Shown here piece by piece: positions 61,097-64,000 of a stretch of DNA of 64,000 nt. The notes below the pieces were generated by a model. It was not told the DNA's origin. It saw only the letters and a program-made list of their open reading frames with translations, and made no database searches. Positions within the stretch are counted from its first letter, which is position 1; each line of letters begins with the position of its first letter. Origin of the DNA: Nocardia stercoris (lineage in GTDB: Bacteria; Actinomycetota; Actinomycetes; Mycobacteriales; Mycobacteriaceae); contig NZ_RFFH01000002.1 of the NCBI RefSeq assembly GCF_003696265.1, positions 62,001-126,000 of the forward strand, given 5' to 3'. The translations under genes and the position numbers were made by a program.

Positions 61097-61222
61097 GTAT
61101 GGTGGAGACTTCGGTGTAGTTCGTCGAACATCCTCCCGAGGAGATGATCGCGTGAACGAGCGAAGTATCCGGCCGGCCCTGCCCGACCCAGCCGCCAGTC
61201 GCGGCACGGTTCAGGTGGACAG

Positions 61223-63574
61223 GTGAGTTCCGGCGGTAGACCGGGCGGTTCGGGAAGGCCGAGCCTGCGCGACCTCCTGCACCGTTGGAACGAACTCGTG
61301 GGCACCGCGGCGAATCGCCGGCGCATGCGGCAGGGCCTGCAGATGCGGCCCGTGCGCCACCGGGCTCCCGCACCCGCCGCCCCGGCCGACACGGACACCG
61401 GAACCCGAGCCGCCGTAGCGGACTGGACGCGGTCCGGCCGCCGTGCCGGGCGCTTGGTCCTCGCACTGTTCCTGATCTTCCTGGTGGTGCCGGCGCTGTT
61501 GTGCGCGCTGGCCTATTGGAGTGCCCAGGTCCCCCGCCCCAGCGCGGTGCAGACCAATCAGATCGCCACGGTCACCGCCGCCGACGGTACCACTGTGCTG
61601 GCGAAAATCATTCCGCCCGAAGGCAATCGGACCCTGGTCAAGCTGGACGACGTCCCGATGCCGGTGCGCGACGCGGTGCTGGCCGCCGAGGACCGCAACT
61701 TCTACTCCAACCCGGGCTTCTCCACTCAGGCGTTCCTGCGCGCGGCCCGCGACAATCTGCTCGGGCGCCAGGACGCCGGTGGTGGTTCCACGATCACCCA
61801 GCAGTACGTGAAGAACGCCTTCCTCGACTCCGAGCGCAGCCTGACCCGCAAGATGCGGGAACTGATCATCTCCGCGAAGATGGCGCGGCAGTGGAGCAAG
61901 GACGACATCCTCGCCGCGTACCTGAACACGATCTACTACGGCCGTGGGGCCTACGGGATTTCGGCCGCCGCGCGCGCCTATTTCGACAAGCACGTGCCGG
62001 ATCTGACCCTCGCGGAGGGCGCGGTGCTGGCCTCGGTGATTCGCACCCCGTCCCTGCTGGACCCGGAGACCCACCACGATCAACTGGTGGCCCGCTGGAA
62101 CTACGTGCTCGACGGCATGGTCACCATGGGCAAGCTGACACCGGATCAGCGTGCCGCACAACAGTTCCCGAACATCATCGGCCCATCGGCGCTCGACGAC
62201 GCGACCCACACCCCGAACGGGCTGATCCGCACCCGGGTGCTCGACGAGATGCGGGCCGCCGGCATCACCGACGACGAAATCAACACCGGCGCACTGCGAA
62301 TCACCACCACGATCGACCGCCGCGCCCAGCAGGCCGCCGTGGACGCCGTGCACAGCACCCTCGACAACCAACCGCCCGACCTGCGCACCGCAGTGGTGTC
62401 GATCGACCCCAGAACCGGTGCGGTGCGGGCCTATTACGGCGGTGACGACGGCGTCGGCTACGACTTCGCGCAGGCGCCGTTGCAGACCGGGTCCTCGTTC
62501 AAGACGTTCGCGGTGCTGGCCGCCGTCCAACAGAACGTGCCGCTGTCCTATCAGCTCGACAGCGGTCCGATCACGGTGAACGGCGTGAGCGTCAGCAACG
62601 TGGGCAACGAGACCTGCGGAACCTGTTCGCTGGCAGAGGCTTTCAAGCGTTCGCTCAACACCAGCTTCTACCGGCTGACCGAGACCGTGGGCCCGCAGGC
62701 GGTCGCGGACGCCGCCCACGCCGCCGGGATCCCGGAACGGATCCCCGGCGTCGCGGGCACCTCGCTGACGGATTCGGACACCGGTACGCCGTCCCCGTCG
62801 ATCGCGCTGGGCGTGTACTCGGTCCGGCCGATCGACATGGCCTCGGCCTACGCGACGCTGGCCGCCTCCGGCATGTACCACTCGCCGTACTTCGTGCAGA
62901 AGGTGGTGACCGGTGACGGCCGGGTACTGCTGGACCACGGAAACCCGGCCGGCACCCTGCGGGTGACCGCGGCGGCCGCCGACACCACCACACACGCGAT
63001 GCTGCCGATCGCCGGCTACTCCAACGGCCACGACCTGGCCGGCCGGCCCTCGGCCGCCAAGACCGGCACCACCCAGCTCGGGGACACCGGCGCCGACAAG
63101 GACGCCTGGATGATCGGTTTCACGCCGTCGCTGTCCACCGCGGTGTGGATCGGAACCGAACAGCCGCAAGCGATCACGACCCGCTGGGGTGGCCCGATCT
63201 ACGGTTCCGGGCTGCCCGCCGACATCTGGAAGCGGACCATGGACGGCGCCCTGGCCGACAGCCCGGTCGAACAGTTCGCGCAGCCAACCGACCCGCCGCT
63301 GTTGCTCGACCCGGGCCCGCCCCCGCCGGGCGAGGCCCCGGCCCCACCGGCGCCCGCACCGGCCTGGTCCGGTCCGGACCCGTCCGCGATCGGGCCCGCC
63401 GCCCCGGCACCCGCTCCCGCGCCGCAACAGGCCCCGCTGCGCGGCGGCCCGTTCGACACACCGGACCCGGGTCCCCCGCCGGAGGACCCGGCGCCGGGCC
63501 TGTTGGTACCGCCGCCGAACACGCCCCGGGAGGTGCAGATCCTGCCCGGACTGACCATTCAGCTGCCGGGCTGA
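61223..63574 (+). CDS. ponA1: Bifunctional class A penicillin-binding protein (PonA1)
   Basis: 783 aa from GTG 61223. Cytoplasmic N-terminus of about 80 residues, one membrane helix (LVLALFLIFLVVPALLCALAYW), then the GT51 transglycosylase with AAEDRNFYSNPGFSTQAFLRAARDNL, GGGSTITQQYVKNAF, and RKMRELIISAKMARQWSKDDILAAYLNTIYYGRGAYGISAAA. The transpeptidase follows with GSSFKTF (catalytic Ser), SLNTSFYRL and AAKTGTTQ, all intact. A Cys pair (NETCGTCSLAEA) and a long Pro-rich tail match M. tuberculosis PonA1 (Rv0050). It polymerises and crosslinks peptidoglycan at the pole. In mycobacteria it is followed by a membrane protein (Rv0051), and another gene starts here too. Confidence 0.95.
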   Translation: MSSGGRPGGSGRPSLRDLLHRWNELVGTAANRRRMRQGLQMRPVRHRAPAPAAPADTDTGTRAAVADWTRSGRRAGRLVLALFLIFLVVPALLCALAYWSAQVPRPSAVQTNQIATVTAADGTTVLAKIIPPEGNRTLVKLDDVPMPVRDAVLAAEDRNFYSNPGFSTQAFLRAARDNLLGRQDAGGGSTITQQYVKNAFLDSERSLTRKMRELIISAKMARQWSKDDILAAYLNTIYYGRGAYGISAAARAYFDKHVPDLTLAEGAVLASVIRTPSLLDPETHHDQLVARWNYVLDGMVTMGKLTPDQRAAQQFPNIIGPSALDDATHTPNGLIRTRVLDEMRAAGITDDEINTGALRITTTIDRRAQQAAVDAVHSTLDNQPPDLRTAVVSIDPRTGAVRAYYGGDDGVGYDFAQAPLQTGSSFKTFAVLAAVQQNVPLSYQLDSGPITVNGVSVSNVGNETCGTCSLAEAFKRSLNTSFYRLTETVGPQAVADAAHAAGIPERIPGVAGTSLTDSDTGTPSPSIALGVYSVRPIDMASAYATLAASGMYHSPYFVQKVVTGDGRVLLDHGNPAGTLRVTAAAADTTTHAMLPIAGYSNGHDLAGRPSAAKTGTTQLGDTGADKDAWMIGFTPSLSTAVWIGTEQPQAITTRWGGPIYGSGLPADIWKRTMDGALADSPVEQFAQPTDPPLLLDPGPPPPGEAPAPPAPAPAWSGPDPSAIGPAAPAPAPAPQQAPLRGGPFDTPDPGPPPEDPAPGLLVPPPNTPREVQILPGLTIQLPG

Positions 63575-63912
63575 CATGGAATTGCCGAACCGATTCTCGA
63601 ACTGGCGCGGATGCGCAATCCCGGCGGCACCGGCGGACAGAAAGTGTCACCCGCGCAGGCGCGAACAGCGGTGGCCCGGTGAAACCGGGTCACGCTGACG
63701 CGCAATGGCGTGTTCGGTCCGCCGCCTGACCGGTCAGAGCCTGTTTTGTGACGAAGTGAATCCTCGTTATGCGGCCACTGTCCGGCCCGCGCCGATAGGG
63801 TAGGGCGCACGCCCCCGGGTGCCGGAGTTGTGAAACAGGGATATGAAACTGAACACTATTCGGGGCGGGCCGCTGTGGAGTGATAGTGGATGGATGCGGG
63901 AGGATAGGCGCA
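63575..63912. other. 338-bp region between ponA1 and the next gene
   Basis: No ORF with coding character, no repeat and no strong hairpin was seen. A possible promoter is TTGTGA at about 63826 with CACTAT about 20 bp downstream, ahead of the partial gene. Confidence 0.5.
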
Positions 63913-64000
63913 GTGATCGACCAACGGGACGCCCCGATCGGATCTGCCGCCCGCAACCGCAGTAGATCCGATCAGGCACCGCTGGCAGCAAAGTGGGTGA
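63913..64000 (+). CDS. Start of a gene running off the window
   Basis: GTG 63913 opens a frame of 29 codons reaching the window end without a stop: MIDQRDAPIGSAARNRSRSD then QAPLAAKWV. In mycobacteria the gene after ponA1 (Rv0051 type) encodes a membrane glycosyltransferase-like protein with a short polar N-terminus; this could be its equivalent, but there is too little sequence to judge. Confidence 0.4.
   Translation, partial: MIDQRDAPIGSAARNRSRSDQAPLAAKWV

Noticed and set aside
61211-63577. A 788-codon open frame opposite ponA1
   Set aside because: Same cause: antisense of a well-supported gene, with biased composition and no motif.

Overview
The window is high-GC actinobacterial DNA, most likely Nocardia or a close mycolate-producing relative (Mycobacteriales). 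The evidence is an MmpL3-type mycolate flippase, a PonA1-type penicillin-binding protein, an LpqH-type lipoprotein, a SigL/RslA sigma factor pair, GTG/TTG starts and strong G/C preference at third codon positions. Protein identities come from reading motifs and remembered families; nothing was searched. About 58 protein genes are supported, including two small ones (45 and 53 codons) and partial genes at both edges. No rRNA, tRNA, CRISPR array, insertion sequence or prophage was seen.

0-15 kb is mainly cell-envelope and signalling: the C-terminal part of mmpL3 with a very long repetitive tail, a degenerate PTPS-fold protein, an alpha/beta hydrolase, a DUF1707 protein, a two-component system overlapping an AI-2E family transporter, a mycobacterial-type adenylate cyclase, a flippase-like membrane protein, a DUF3054 protein, and a penicillin-binding lipoprotein whose active-site motifs look lost.

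15-23 kb starts with aroQ. A compact five-gene minus-strand cluster follows: a ThDP enzyme, an SRPBCC protein started by a coupled TTG, an atypical KAS III, an aminotransferase and a cupin. It looks like an uncharacterised small-molecule pathway. Next to it is an EXLDI-family small protein (probably a ribbon-helix-helix repressor) ahead of a DrrAB-type ABC exporter.

23-35 kb holds sigL-rslA with a recognisable SigL-type promoter, YqgE, a GNAT protein, glycerate kinase, a thioesterase behind a perfect KstR-type box, an SdpI-family protein with a cysteine-rich tail, leuS, and an arylsulfatase / HAD / formylglycine-generating-enzyme operon with a small extra ORF.

35-50 kb holds an SCO6745-family protein, a Fic protein whose start lies behind a 14-bp perfect inverted repeat that includes part of its Shine-Dalgarno sequence, two paralogous polysaccharide deacetylases, an SDR, glucosylglycerate hydrolase, a secreted GH25 lysozyme, LpqH and a membrane protein. 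Then comes a tightly coupled three-gene cassette ending in a TPR-CHAT caspase-like protease. The two upstream genes are unrecognised, and this is the best candidate here for an undescribed protease-based system. It meets tail-to-tail a YeiH transporter that has a small membrane partner.

50-64 kb holds an LLM oxidoreductase, an MsiK/SugC-type sugar ABC ATPase, an HxlR regulator divergent from a thiolase, menC, a Pro-rich protein overlapping a TIGR04338 metallohydrolase / DUF2786 pair, a sugar ABC importer operon without its own ATPase, ponA1, and the first codons of another gene.
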